This document shows, in pieces, positions 1 through 7,799 of a stretch of DNA of 64,000 nt (the stretch's first letter is position 1; every line of letters starts with the position of its first letter). Origin of the DNA: Empedobacter sedimenti (GTDB lineage: Bacteria; Bacteroidota; Bacteroidia; Flavobacteriales; Weeksellaceae); contig NZ_JASCQG010000014.1 of the NCBI RefSeq assembly GCF_030005555.1, positions 40,605 to 104,604 of the forward strand, in the 5' to 3' direction. The translations under genes and the position numbers were made by a program. The notes beneath the pieces are model-generated. The model ran no database searches. It was not told the origin of the DNA and was given only the letters and a program-made list of their open reading frames with translations.

Positions 1-930
1 ATTATCTTTCCAATTCTTTTGAGATGATGACGTATAAAATGTATGTGAAGCATCGTTATATAAATTGATGTCTAAACTTTTGTAACGTGTCCAGTTTTGC
101 CAAACAACATCTCCAAAAATTTCTAATTGTGGTAAAATTTTGTAAGACATCCCGAAAGTAAACTCAGAAGGTAATGGTAATGTAGTATTCCATTTATCTG
201 TATTAAAAGGTACATTAGATGCAATACCTGTTGGTACATTTGTCCAAGTTACATCTCCTTTATTTGCTGATACATCTACATTAGAACGGTAAGCTAATCC
301 TACTCCTAATTTATCTGTTGGCTTAAACATCGCACCAATATTAAATCCTAAACCATGAGCATCTTTATCCTCTAATTTCAATTTAATATCATTTCCAGCT
401 ACAGTTTGTATTTTCTCTAATTTAGCAGAACCGTGTGTATAGATAAAACCAGCTCCGATACTAAACCAATCATTAAAACGGTATGCAATAGTAGGTTGAA
501 TGTTAAATGCTTTTAAATCGATATGTGTAATATTCGATTTGTTTTGCCAATCTTCTGGCCATGTAACAGAGCTACCAAATGGAGTGGTAACACTAAGACC
601 AATTGCAACATCATCAGCAGGCTTGTAACTTACAGCAAGATACATTGGTGTCCCCAATTTACTATCTGTTTTTGCTTTTTGTAAAGTTGTAGCATCTTGC
701 CATCTTACATCCGTTTTTACACCGAATCCACCAACAGCAATACTCAATTTGCTTTCTACAAAAGCTAAACCTGCAGGGTTATAAAACGCTACACTGGCAT
801 CGTGTGTTTGTGTAGCCGAAGTTCCACCAAGTGCAGCTTGGCGTACTCCTTGTAAAGCAACACGGTAACCACCTGCAAAAGCAGAAGATGATAAGCCGAT
901 TAATGCTAGGGTTAAGAAAATTTTCTTCAT
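1..930 (-). CDS. FadL/TodX-type outer-membrane transport protein (3' end outside window)
   Basis: The gene starts at the ATG at 928-930 and stays open for 310 codons to the left edge, so the C-terminus is missing. The first 19 residues form a signal peptide ending in SSAFA. The mature protein begins GGYRVALQGVRQAALGG and soon has the FYNPAGLAF stretch typical of FadL-family porins. The rest alternates short hydrophobic strands with polar turns, as in an outer-membrane beta-barrel. FadL proteins let hydrophobic molecules such as fatty acids cross the outer membrane. The substrate here cannot be told. No operon partner is visible, and the next gene upstream is transcribed in the same direction from 2281. 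Confidence 0.85.
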   Translation of the reverse strand, partial: MKKIFLTLALIGLSSSAFAGGYRVALQGVRQAALGGTSATQTHDASVAFYNPAGLAFVESKLSIAVGGFGVKTDVRWQDATTLQKAKTDSKLGTPMYLAVSYKPADDVAIGLSVTTPFGSSVTWPEDWQNKSNITHIDLKAFNIQPTIAYRFNDWFSIGAGFIYTHGSAKLEKIQTVAGNDIKLKLEDKDAHGLGFNIGAMFKPTDKLGVGLAYRSNVDVSANKGDVTWTNVPTGIASNVPFNTDKWNTTLPLPSEFTFGMSYKILPQLEIFGDVVWQNWTRYKSLDINLYNDASHTFYTSSSQKNWKDN

Positions 931-1069
931 ATTTTTTGTTCGTTTAAATTTAATAGCTTTTAACAAAAATAACATAATTTTATAATAATGTTATGTTAAC
1001 ATAGTAATTTTTAAAAATTTCTTTAAAAATGAGGAATATAGACGCTTTTAATTAAGTGTAAATAATACA

Positions 1070-2281
1070 CTATTGATAAATTTCTTTGATTTTTTCTGAA
1101 ATAACATAGCCTTCGGACCAACATGCCTGAAAGTTAAAACCTCCTGTAATTGCATCAATATTTAAGACTTCTCCTGCAAAAAATAAATTGGGTAGTTTTT
1201 TTGCTTGCATAGTCTGAAAATCAATTTCTTTCAGATCAACTCCGCCAGCAGTTACAAACTCGTCTTTAAAAGTACTTTTACCATTAACACTGTATTTTCC
1301 TTGTGTTAATTCAGTTGCGATTGAATCAAGATGTTTTTTAGATAAATCTGCATAAACCTTGTGTTCATCAATGTTACAATAGTTAAGTATACTTAACCAA
1401 AAACGTTTCGGAAAATCGAATGGGTTATTTTTATGAACATTTTTCTTGGCATCAACTTGTTTTTTTTCATTCAGAAAAGAAATCACTTCGTCTTTGGATT
1501 GATTAACGAAATTAAGTTCAACATCGAATTTATATCCACACTCGTTCAATTTTAAAGCACCCCAAGCTGATAGACGTAAAATAGCCGGACCACTAAATCC
1601 CCAATGTGTTATCAACATTGGTCCTTCGGCATCTAACTTAAATTGATTAATTTTGACTTCAGCATTTTCAAAAGAAATTCCCATCAACCCCTCAATACGT
1701 GGATCTTTACAATTAAATGTAAATAAAGACGGAACTGGATTCACAATTTTTAAACCTAAAGTCTTTAAGCTTTTCCAGAATTTTGGTGTACTACCAGTTG
1801 TCACAATCACAGTTTCGAAAAAATATTTCCCCGATTTTGTCACCACTTCGTAACCATCTTCTACTTTGTTAATCTCTTGTACACTATCAGAAAAATTGAG
1901 TTGAACTTTATTTTGATCAACTGCTTTTGTCATTGCTTCTATAATTGATAAAGACGAATCACTCACAGGAAAAACACGGTTATCATCTTCAATCTTCAAC
2001 TCTACTCCACGTTCATCAAACCAAGCCATCGTATCGCCTGGCTGAAATGTATAAAAAACACCAAGCAATTCTTTTTTACCTCTAGGATAAAATTCGACCA
2101 AATCTAACGGATCAAAACATGCATGCGTTACATTACATCTTCCACCACCAGAAACTCTTACTTTTTGCAACGGAAGATTTGCTTGTTCAAACAATACCGT
2201 TTGTTGTCCTATCTTTTTTCCCAGGTTAGCTGCAACAAAAAAACCTGCTGCACCACCTCCTACTATGGCTATTTTTTTCAC
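1070..2281 (-). CDS. HI0933/BaiN-like NAD(P)/FAD-dependent oxidoreductase
   Basis: This 403-residue flavoprotein opens with the dinucleotide-binding glycine motif GGGAAG at residues 8-13. It carries the family signature RVSGGGRCNVTH near residue 45 and the C-terminal FAD-contacting block AGEVLNIDAITGGFNFQACW near residues 370-392. These place it in the HI0933/YhiN family (TIGR00275). Some members reduce bile-acid or dihydro compounds, but most have no known substrate. The start codon is GTG, right where the Rossmann strand begins. It is cytoplasmic and seems to be transcribed alone. Confidence 0.9.
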   Translation of the reverse strand: MKKIAIVGGGAAGFFVAANLGKKIGQQTVLFEQANLPLQKVRVSGGGRCNVTHACFDPLDLVEFYPRGKKELLGVFYTFQPGDTMAWFDERGVELKIEDDNRVFPVSDSSLSIIEAMTKAVDQNKVQLNFSDSVQEINKVEDGYEVVTKSGKYFFETVIVTTGSTPKFWKSLKTLGLKIVNPVPSLFTFNCKDPRIEGLMGISFENAEVKINQFKLDAEGPMLITHWGFSGPAILRLSAWGALKLNECGYKFDVELNFVNQSKDEVISFLNEKKQVDAKKNVHKNNPFDFPKRFWLSILNYCNIDEHKVYADLSKKHLDSIATELTQGKYSVNGKSTFKDEFVTAGGVDLKEIDFQTMQAKKLPNLFFAGEVLNIDAITGGFNFQACWSEGYVISEKIKEIYQ

Positions 2282-2374
2282 GTGTCAAAGGTATTGTATA
2301 ATTTATTAACTAAAATTATGCTTTCATTTACAATTAAGTTAATTAGAATGAAAAGGTTAATTTATATTGAAATA

Positions 2375-2401
2375 AAAAAGGAAATGCTTTGCAACATTTC
2401 C
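2375..2401 (-). terminator. Rho-independent terminator after first universal stress gene
   Basis: Read on the minus strand, a 7-bp stem (GGAAATG / CATTTCC) with an 8-base loop is followed by a run of T. It lies a few bases after the stop codon of the gene at 2408-3238. Confidence 0.75.
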
Positions 2402-2407
2402 TTCTGC

Positions 2408-3238
2408 TTATCTTTCGTGGAATACGAAAAGCGGTGTAATATTTTTATTAGCAATTCTTTTTGTAAAACCTGGAGAAAATATATTATCAAAAAATCCTTT
2501 ATTACGACTAACTACAGTCAATAAATCAATCTGTTTTTCTTTAATAAAATCTAAAACAGCATTTGTAGGATCTGCATCATTGTAAATTTCAAAAACGACA
2601 GGATCGTTTGCAAACTGATCTTTCCAATCATTTAAAACTTGTTGATTAAATTTTCCGTCCTTCGAAACGTGCATACAATGAATTTTGGCATGATGACGAT
2701 TCGCTATTTCGATCAAATATTTCAATGCATCTTTGTCTTTTTGATCAAAAATCGTAGTAAAACCAATGTTTTTAAATCCTTTAAAGCTCATTCCATGAGG
2801 AACACTTAGGATTGGAATTTTCATAGAAGTAATCGTATTGATAGTATTCGATCCGAATAAAAAACGTTCAAAACCTGAATTTCCGTTTGTTCCCATCACA
2901 ACGTAATCAACGCTTTCTTCCTCTATTGTTTCACGTAAAATGTATAAAAAATTTCCTTCTTCTAGAATAAATTTCAATGGAATCTCACTCAATTCATTAT
3001 CCGCAGCAATTTGTCTAAGTTGCGGAATATTGTCTTTAAAATTCTCGAAGCTTCCTAATTCTACTGTTTCATAAACATTCTGAATCAAGCCAGCGCTCAA
3101 ACTTCCCGTTATCATTGGCAACTCATAAACATGCAATACATAGACTTGTGCATCAATGCTTTTTGCCAAATTCAGCGCATATAGAAACGCATTATTTGCA
3201 GTTTCGGAGAAGTCGGTCGGAAATAATATTTTTTTCAT
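2408..3238 (-). CDS. Universal stress protein, tandem UspA domains
   Basis: Two UspA domains are fused in about 276 residues. The first ends with the ATP-binding pattern G-2X-G-9X-G-S, seen as GTNGNSGFERFLFGS. The second domain lacks a clear copy of that motif. The frame is open to 3259, but I place the start at the ATG at 3236-3238 because the neighbouring paralogue begins with the same MKKILFPTDFSETANNAF. Family members bind ATP and help cells through starvation and stress; the exact role here is unknown. The gene directly upstream is its close paralogue, separated by a terminator, which points to a recent tandem duplication. Confidence 0.88.
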   Translation of the reverse strand: MKKILFPTDFSETANNAFLYALNLAKSIDAQVYVLHVYELPMITGSLSAGLIQNVYETVELGSFENFKDNIPQLRQIAADNELSEIPLKFILEEGNFLYILRETIEEESVDYVVMGTNGNSGFERFLFGSNTINTITSMKIPILSVPHGMSFKGFKNIGFTTIFDQKDKDALKYLIEIANRHHAKIHCMHVSKDGKFNQQVLNDWKDQFANDPVVFEIYNDADPTNAVLDFIKEKQIDLLTVVSRNKGFFDNIFSPGFTKRIANKNITPLFVFHER

Positions 3239-3291
3239 TTTATCGTGTTTTGTAATCAAAAGTTACAAATTATTTTGTTCCAAAAACAAAA

Positions 3292-3322
3292 AAGCCCAAT
3301 CTATTTTAGAGATTGAGCTTTT
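3292..3322 (-). terminator. Terminator between the two tandem universal stress genes
   Basis: A stem of about ten pairs (AGCTCAATCT against AGATTGGGCT, allowing G-U pairs) is followed on the minus strand by a T run. It lies just after the stop codon of the gene at 3341-4168, so the two paralogues are probably separate transcription units. Confidence 0.75.
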
Positions 3323-3340
3323 TATTATATTGTATTGATC

Positions 3341-4168
3341 TTATTCGTGGAACACAAATAACGGAACTGCATTCTGAGATAAAATTTTCTTAGTGAAACT
3401 TGGCGAAAATAATTTCTCAAAAAAGCCTTTGTTACGACTAACAACGGTTAACAAATCGATTTTTTCGTCTTTTATAAATTCTAAAACCGCATCAACAGAT
3501 TCGTCCGCTGTATAAATTGAGAAATCTACTGGCTCGTCTTTATAATATTCTTTCCAATGATTAAGTGTCGGAATATCATAATTACCATCTTTCGAAACAT
3601 GCATACAATGAATTTTAGCTTTGTATCTGTAGGCCATTTCTGTCAAATAATCTAAAGCTTTACGGTCTTTATCTTCAAAAATTGTTGTAAAACCAATACT
3701 ATTTATACCTTTATATTCATACTTGTGCGGCACACTCAACACAGGTATTTTTAGACTACGAATTGCATTCATGGTATTAGATCCAAAAAGTACTTTATCA
3801 AACCCTGTGTTACCAGTCGTTCCCATCACAACAAAGTCAATTTTTTCAGATTCTATTACTTCTGGTAAAACGTAGGTAACCATTCCTTCTTTCACCATAA
3901 ATCGCATATCTACATCTCCAAAACCATTGTCTTCAGCTATTTTACGAAGTGACGGAATGTGATCCTTTAAATTTTCGAAGTTATTTAGTTCGATTGTATC
4001 GTATACATTTTGTAAAATATTCGCATCAACTCCACCACTAATCATCGGATACTGAAAAGCATGTAACACATACAACTCAGCCTCTTGATTTTCTGCTAAA
4101 TTTAATGCATAAAGAAAAGCATTATTAGCCGTTTCAGAAAAATCTGTTGGGAATAATATTTTTTTCAT
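3341..4168 (-). CDS. Universal stress protein, tandem UspA domains
   Basis: This 275-residue protein has two UspA domains and closely resembles the product of 2408-3238 along its whole length. Shared blocks include the N-terminal KKILFPTDFSETANNAF, KIHCMHVSKDG in the middle, and LLTVVSRNKGFF near the end. The ATP-binding pattern is present as GTTGNTGFDKVLFGS near residue 120. The role is likely stress protection through nucleotide binding, but no specific function can be read from the sequence. A third, more distant copy lies at 21625-22413. Confidence 0.88.
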   Translation of the reverse strand: MKKILFPTDFSETANNAFLYALNLAENQEAELYVLHAFQYPMISGGVDANILQNVYDTIELNNFENLKDHIPSLRKIAEDNGFGDVDMRFMVKEGMVTYVLPEVIESEKIDFVVMGTTGNTGFDKVLFGSNTMNAIRSLKIPVLSVPHKYEYKGINSIGFTTIFEDKDRKALDYLTEMAYRYKAKIHCMHVSKDGNYDIPTLNHWKEYYKDEPVDFSIYTADESVDAVLEFIKDEKIDLLTVVSRNKGFFEKLFSPSFTKKILSQNAVPLFVFHE

Positions 4169-4303
4169 AACTAGTCTGTTTTATAGTTTCTTAAAATTAC
4201 GAAGAATTAACTATAGCTTTATTAATTTGATGTTAATATTTGTTGTGTTTTATAATTTCAACTCATTAAAAATATTATCCTTTATCCAATAAATACTTAT
4301 CCG

Positions 4304-4311
4304 TAACTTTG
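4304..4311 (+). promoter_or_regulatory. Candidate TAnnTTTG promoter element for thioesterase-thiL
   Basis: TAACTTTG matches the Bacteroidetes -7 consensus and lies 23 bases before the ATG at 4334. No convincing -33 TTG is seen at the usual distance, so this is a candidate only. Confidence 0.45.
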
Positions 4312-4333
4312 CAATCACAAAAAGTTGATTACG

Positions 4334-4840
4334 ATGAAAAACACCTATTTTCAGAAAACCAGCGTTCGTTGGTCTGATTTAGATGCAAATAGACATTTAG
4401 CGAATGCCTCTTACATGAATTTCACAAGTTTTGCGCGTATTGCATTTCTTAGAGATTATGGTGTTGCAATGCAGAATTTGGCAGAATACGGAATTGGTCC
4501 AGCCATTTTACACGAGCAATTTTCTTTCTTTAAAGAAGCCATGGAAGGTGAAGATATTTATATTACAGTAGAAATTGGTGGAATGTCTGAGGACGGAATG
4601 ATTTACCAATTTATTCATAATTTATATAATCAAGATGGTGTTCATCTTTGCCATTCTGAGCTAACTGGAGTTTGGTTTTCTATGTCAAAAAGAAAAATGC
4701 AAGCGCCGCCAACAGAAATGTTAGAAAATATTAAAAAATCATTTGAAGGAAAAACTGTAAAAACCTTGTCAAAGCAAGATATTATCAATTTACCTTTTCG
4801 CTCAGAAAATGTAGATCCTTCAATCTTTACACAAAAATAA
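4334..4840 (+). CDS. Acyl-CoA thioesterase, 4HBT hotdog fold
   Basis: The 168-residue protein carries the hotdog thioesterase active-site region VRWSDLDANRHLANASYMNF near the N-terminus, with the aspartate and the following NxxxxNxxY arrangement of the 4HBT family. Such enzymes hydrolyse acyl-CoA thioesters in the cytoplasm. The chain-length preference is unknown. The frame also contains a TTG at 4325, but I use the ATG at 4334 because it leaves room for the promoter element upstream. thiL begins four bases after the stop codon, so the two genes are probably co-transcribed, although no metabolic link is evident. Confidence 0.85.
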   Translation: MKNTYFQKTSVRWSDLDANRHLANASYMNFTSFARIAFLRDYGVAMQNLAEYGIGPAILHEQFSFFKEAMEGEDIYITVEIGGMSEDGMIYQFIHNLYNQDGVHLCHSELTGVWFSMSKRKMQAPPTEMLENIKKSFEGKTVKTLSKQDIINLPFRSENVDPSIFTQK

Positions 4841-4844
4841 AACG

Positions 4845-5903
4845 ATGTTAGAAGATAAAAACGTTTCAAAAACAAGTTTAGCCGAAATTGGAGAGTTTGG
4901 TTTAATTAATCAAATCAAAGAAGGTTTTCCGATCAAGTTAGAAAGTTCTATCAAAGGAATTGGCGACGACGCAGCTGTTCTTGATTACAAAAAAGAGAAG
5001 ATCGTCGTTTCTACAGACATGTTGGTAGAAGGCGTTAATTTTAGCTGGTCGTACATGCCTTTACGTCACTTGGGTTACAAAGCTGTTGTAACAGCGATTA
5101 GTGATATTTTGGCGATGAATGCAATTCCAAAACAATTGTTGGTCTCGATGGCAATTTCGAATCGTTTTACGATAGAAGCTGTGGACGAAATTTACAACGG
5201 AATGAAATACGCTTGCGACAAATACAACATTGATATTGTGGGAGGCGATACAACATCGTCTGTTAGCGGACTTGTGCTAAGTATGACGGCAATTGGCTCG
5301 GCTACAGAGAAAGATTTAGCTTATAGAAATGGTGCGAAAGAAAATGATTTGGTTGTTCTTTCTGGTGATTTAGGTGCTTCTTTTCTTGGTTTACAAGTTT
5401 TAGAACGTGAAGCGCAAGTTTCAAAAGTGAATCCTAATAATCAGCCAGATTTCGAAAATTATTCATATTTAATTGAAAGACAATTAAAACCAGAGGCTCG
5501 TTTAGATATTATCAATCTTTTAAAAGAACTGAAAGTTAAACCAACTTCTATGATTGATATTTCGGACGGATTATCTTCAGAAATTATTCATCTCTCGAAA
5601 GAAAGTGGCGTTGGAATTAATATTTACGAAGAAAAAATTCCGTTAGATTCAACTGTGATTCGTACTGCTGAAGAATTTAAAATTAATCCAATTACATGTG
5701 CCTTAAGCGGTGGAGAAGATTATGAATTGCTGTTTACAATTGATCAAAAAGATTTTGAAAAAATAAAAGGAAATCCACATTTAACGGTGATTGGTCATGT
5801 TACTGGTAAAAACGAAGAAAACTATTTGATTACACGCGGAAGCGAACAAATGGTTCCATTAACAGCGCAAGGTTGGGGAGTTGAAACGGAAGACGAAGAG
5901 TAG
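4845..5903 (+). CDS. thiL: Thiamine-monophosphate kinase
   Basis: ThiL phosphorylates thiamine monophosphate to thiamine diphosphate, the active cofactor, using ATP. The 352-residue protein has the expected blocks in order: GIGDDAAVLDY near residue 40, VVSTDMLVEGVNF near 55, VGGDTTSS near 130, MIDISDGLSSE near 240 and ALSGGEDYELLF near 288. The aspartates in these blocks bind Mg-ATP. Its length is a little above the usual 320-350. It follows the thioesterase gene by four bases. No thiamine riboswitch is seen upstream, which fits a housekeeping kinase expressed from the thioesterase promoter. Confidence 0.95.
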   Translation: MLEDKNVSKTSLAEIGEFGLINQIKEGFPIKLESSIKGIGDDAAVLDYKKEKIVVSTDMLVEGVNFSWSYMPLRHLGYKAVVTAISDILAMNAIPKQLLVSMAISNRFTIEAVDEIYNGMKYACDKYNIDIVGGDTTSSVSGLVLSMTAIGSATEKDLAYRNGAKENDLVVLSGDLGASFLGLQVLEREAQVSKVNPNNQPDFENYSYLIERQLKPEARLDIINLLKELKVKPTSMIDISDGLSSEIIHLSKESGVGINIYEEKIPLDSTVIRTAEEFKINPITCALSGGEDYELLFTIDQKDFEKIKGNPHLTVIGHVTGKNEENYLITRGSEQMVPLTAQGWGVETEDEE

Positions 5904-5915
5904 TTTGAAAATGTG

Positions 5916-5973
5916 ATCCTGAAACGAGTTCAGGATGACTTAACGAATTGTCAAACTGAATTTATTTCAGTTT
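5916..5973. repeat. REP-like pair of short hairpins
   Basis: Two perfect 8-bp stem-loops lie back to back between genes. The first has ATCCTGAA at 5916-5923 and TTCAGGAT at 5929-5936. The second has AAACTGAA at 5953-5960 and TTCAGTTT at 5966-5973. The arrangement resembles the short palindromic intergenic repeats found scattered in many flavobacterial genomes. That comparison is from memory and was not tested. Confidence 0.5.
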
Positions 5974-5988
5974 CTCATCAAATACATT

Positions 5989-6046
5989 ATCAAAAGCATT
6001 CAAGAAATTGGATGCTTTTTTAGTTGAAATAAATTGTATTTTAGAT
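5989..6046 (+). repeat. Direct repeat copy A (terminator-like hairpin plus AT-rich leader)
   Basis: About 58 bases recur at 6452-6510 with three substitutions and one extra T. The first half forms a hairpin (AAAGCATTC / GGATGCTTT) followed by T residues. The second half, starting at AGTTGAAATAAATTG, sits just before the small gene at 6061 and may contain its promoter. Confidence 0.8.
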
Positions 6047-6060
6047 ATTATAAAACTAAT

Positions 6061-6450
6061 ATGAACACAGAAAAACTAACAGAATTAATTGGTGATTTGA
6101 CAGTTTTTGATTTGAATATCGATTTCAAAAACAAATCAATTATTATGAATCTTGGTTATTTACCTTTTGAAAAAAATGCAATTAAGAAAATTACTTTTAA
6201 TGATGCTGTTTGGCAAGATTTCTTTGGTTTTGATAGAGAAAATATTCAATGTTCGATCGAATATACAAATGATTTCAATATTTTTCTTGAACATAAAAAA
6301 GATTACATTGAAAAGAATTCAAAATATTTTCCAATTAATTTTTTAGAAACTCTTAAAAACAGTCAACATCATTACTATTATTCTAAACCAACTCTCGGTT
6401 TTGAATTTTTAATTATTACTCAAACAGAAATTTTAATTTCAGATATATAA
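6061..6450 (+). CDS. Hypothetical 129-residue cytoplasmic protein
   Basis: I do not recognise this protein. It has no signal peptide or membrane segment. It is acidic and aromatic-rich, with several F/Y clusters and a central block LPFEKNAIKKITFNDAVWQDFF. The ATG at 6061 is preferred over an in-frame TTG at 6034, because the latter lies inside a repeat shared with the region after the gene. The gene sits exactly between two copies of that repeat, each combining a terminator-like hairpin with a possible promoter. Its composition is more AT-rich than that of thiL. Confidence 0.6.
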   Translation: MNTEKLTELIGDLTVFDLNIDFKNKSIIMNLGYLPFEKNAIKKITFNDAVWQDFFGFDRENIQCSIEYTNDFNIFLEHKKDYIEKNSKYFPINFLETLKNSQHHYYYSKPTLGFEFLIITQTEILISDI

Positions 6451-6451
6451 A

Positions 6452-6510
6452 ATCAAAAACATTCAAGAAATTGGATGCTTTTTTTAGTTGAAATAAGTTG
6501 TACTTTAGAT
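6452..6510 (+). repeat. Direct repeat copy B
   Basis: This is the second copy of the repeat at 5989-6046. Its hairpin carries one mismatch (ACATTC instead of GCATTC), so the stem is slightly weaker, but the T run is longer. It lies 19 bases before the ATG of the broken small gene at 6530, in the same relative place that copy A holds before 6061. Confidence 0.8.
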
Positions 6511-6529
6511 AAAAGTATACTCTAAAACT

Positions 6530-6706
6530 ATGAAAACATTTAAGGTTATAAAAATTTCAGAATATTGATCTACTGATAGTTTAACAAAAAACATTGAGAT
6601 AAAATTAAATTCTCTCTCTCAAGAAGGTTATGAAATAATAAGTGTATCGGTTGGTATAAATATGTGATGGTTTCCTACAGCTTATATTACAGTTTCAAAA
6701 AATTAA
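6530..6706 (+). pseudogene. Broken small gene, DUF4177-like, with two in-frame TGA codons
   Basis: From the ATG at 6530 one frame reads through 58 codons to the TAA at 6704-6706, interrupted by TGA at codons 13 and 46. The readable parts are MKTFKVIKISEY, then STDSLTKNIEIKLNSLSQEG followed by YEIISVSVGINM, then WFPTAYITVSKN. The core LNSLSQEGYEIISVSV matches the usual shape of DUF4177 proteins, which have a small alpha-beta fold and an L-x-x-L-x-x-x-G-[WY]-E pattern. Both TGA codons sit where tryptophan (TGG) would be plausible. Other genes in the window end in TGA, so I take this as a decayed gene or a sequence error. Confidence 0.6.
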
Positions 6707-6715
6707 TATACACAA

Positions 6716-6745
6716 AAAAGCTCGAACCAATAAGTTCGAGCTTTT
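6716..6745. terminator. Bidirectional terminator
   Basis: An 11-bp stem (AAAGCTCGAA / TTCGAGCTTT core) with an A run on one side and a T run on the other can end transcription from both the small-gene zone and the rplU-rpmA operon. Confidence 0.8.
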
Positions 6746-6778
6746 ATATTGTTAGCGTTTTCGCTGTCGAATTATCAA

Positions 6779-7036
6779 TTAAGATAATGGTTCAACTGAA
6801 ACGTAAGATCTATCGTTACGTTTTTTTGTGAAAACTACTTTTCCGTCAACTAAAGCGAATAATGTGTGATCTTTACCGATTCCTACATTATCACCAGGAT
6901 GATGTTGAGTACCTCTTTGACGAACAATAATGTTACCAGCGATTGCTGCTTGTCCACCAAAAATTTTAACACCTAAACGTTTCGAATGTGATTCACGACC
7001 ATTTTTCGAACTTCCGACCCCTTTCTTATGTGCCAT
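6779..7036 (-). CDS. rpmA: 50S ribosomal protein bL27
   Basis: The 85-residue protein starts [16 protein letters not shown] and contains the family block [20 protein letters not shown]. bL27 sits near the peptidyl-transferase centre of the large ribosomal subunit. The N-terminus matches the mature form without a cleavable extension. It follows rplU by 42 bases in the usual L21-L27 operon. Confidence 0.97.
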   Translation of the reverse strand: MAHKKGVGSSKNGRESHSKRLGVKIFGGQAAIAGNIIVRQRGTQHHPGDNVGIGKDHTLFALVDGKVVFTKKRNDRSYVSVEPLS

Positions 7037-7078
7037 TTCGTTTTGTTTTTAAGAGTTAATAATAAATTAAAGCCAATC

Positions 7079-7384
7079 TTAACCGATTGAAGCTACTTCA
7101 ATTTTAGTGAATTGTTGACGGTGACCGTTAGACTTTTGGTAACCTTTTCTTCTTTTCTTTTTGAAAACGATTACTTTGTCTCCTTTCACGTGTTCAACGA
7201 TTTTAGCTACGACAGTAACTCCGTCTATAACTGGGGCGCCGACAGTGATTGCTCCGTTATCTGTTAATAAAACACGGTCGAATTTTACTTCGTCACCAGC
7301 TTCACCAGCTAAACGGTTTACAAACAATTGTTGGTCTTTTTCAACTTTGTATTGAAGCCCTGCTATCTCTACAATTGCGTACAT
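7079..7384 (-). CDS. rplU: 50S ribosomal protein bL21
   Basis: At 101 residues it has the normal length of bL21. It begins MYAIVEIAGLQYKVEKDQ and ends with the basic rRNA-binding stretch KKKRRKGYQKSNGHRQQFT. It binds 23S rRNA in the large subunit. A TATCTTTG element lies upstream on the minus strand at 7415-7422, so the operon promoter is probably there. Confidence 0.97.
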   Translation of the reverse strand: MYAIVEIAGLQYKVEKDQQLFVNRLAGEAGDEVKFDRVLLTDNGAITVGAPVIDGVTVVAKIVEHVKGDKVIVFKKKRRKGYQKSNGHRQQFTKIEVASIG

Positions 7385-7498
7385 AAATTAATGTTTATAA
7401 ATAAAAATTGAGTGCAAAGATAATCTTTTTTTTCAATTTCTGCACTGAAATAATTGAAATTTAATCAGAAAGAAATCCAAACTATGATATTTCTTCTA

Positions 7499-7528
7499 TT
7501 TGGATTAATTAAAAATAACATATCTTTG
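7499..7528 (+). promoter_or_regulatory. Promoter of feoAB (TTTG-N18-TATCTTTG)
   Basis: TTTG at 7499-7502 and TATCTTTG at 7521-7528 are 18 bases apart, a good fit to the Bacteroidetes -33/-7 pair. The ATG of feoA follows 22 bases later. A Fur operator might be expected, but I could not see a clear one. Confidence 0.6.
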
Positions 7529-7550
7529 CAAGAGGAAATCCTAGAATAAA

Positions 7551-7799
7551 ATGGTTGAAATGGTTGAAAATTATTCTTTAAAAGATTTAAAAATTGGTGA
7601 ACAAGCTGTCGTAACTGGGTTTAGTACCGAAGATATTCCGGCTAAGTTTTACGAAATGGGTTTTATACCTGGTACAGATTTATTGGTAAAAAATAAGGCT
7701 CCTTTTGGTGGACCTATTTGCATTAGTATTGTGTCTAACAAATCTGTTTTAGCACTAAGAAGAAGCGAAGCTGATAAAATCCTGATAACAAAAAAATAA
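7551..7799 (+). CDS. feoA: Ferrous iron transport protein A
   Basis: FeoA is a small SH3-like cytosolic protein that works with the FeoB channel in Fe(II) uptake. The 82-residue protein shows the family pattern: SLKDLKIGEQAVV at the start, FYEMGFIPGTDLLV in the middle, and LALRRSEADKILI at the end. A second in-frame ATG lies three codons downstream (MVEM), so the true start could be either. Its TAA overlaps the ATG of feoB by one base, implying translational coupling. Confidence 0.95.
   Translation: MVEMVENYSLKDLKIGEQAVVTGFSTEDIPAKFYEMGFIPGTDLLVKNKAPFGGPICISIVSNKSVLALRRSEADKILITKK

Noticed and set aside
2123..2524. Open frame of 133 codons on the plus strand
   Set aside because: It is antisense to the flavoprotein gene and crosses the terminator and the end of a universal stress gene. 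The protein is Cys/Ser/Tyr-rich with no domain.
4200..4333. Thiamine riboswitch upstream of the thioesterase-thiL operon
   Set aside because: No thiamine-box sequence was seen and the space is mostly taken by a promoter-like element.
6530..6706. UGA read as tryptophan or selenocysteine
   Set aside because: TGA serves as the stop codon of the cyclo-ligase gene (33428-33430) and comEC (47672-47674), and no selenocysteine hairpin is evident after either TGA.
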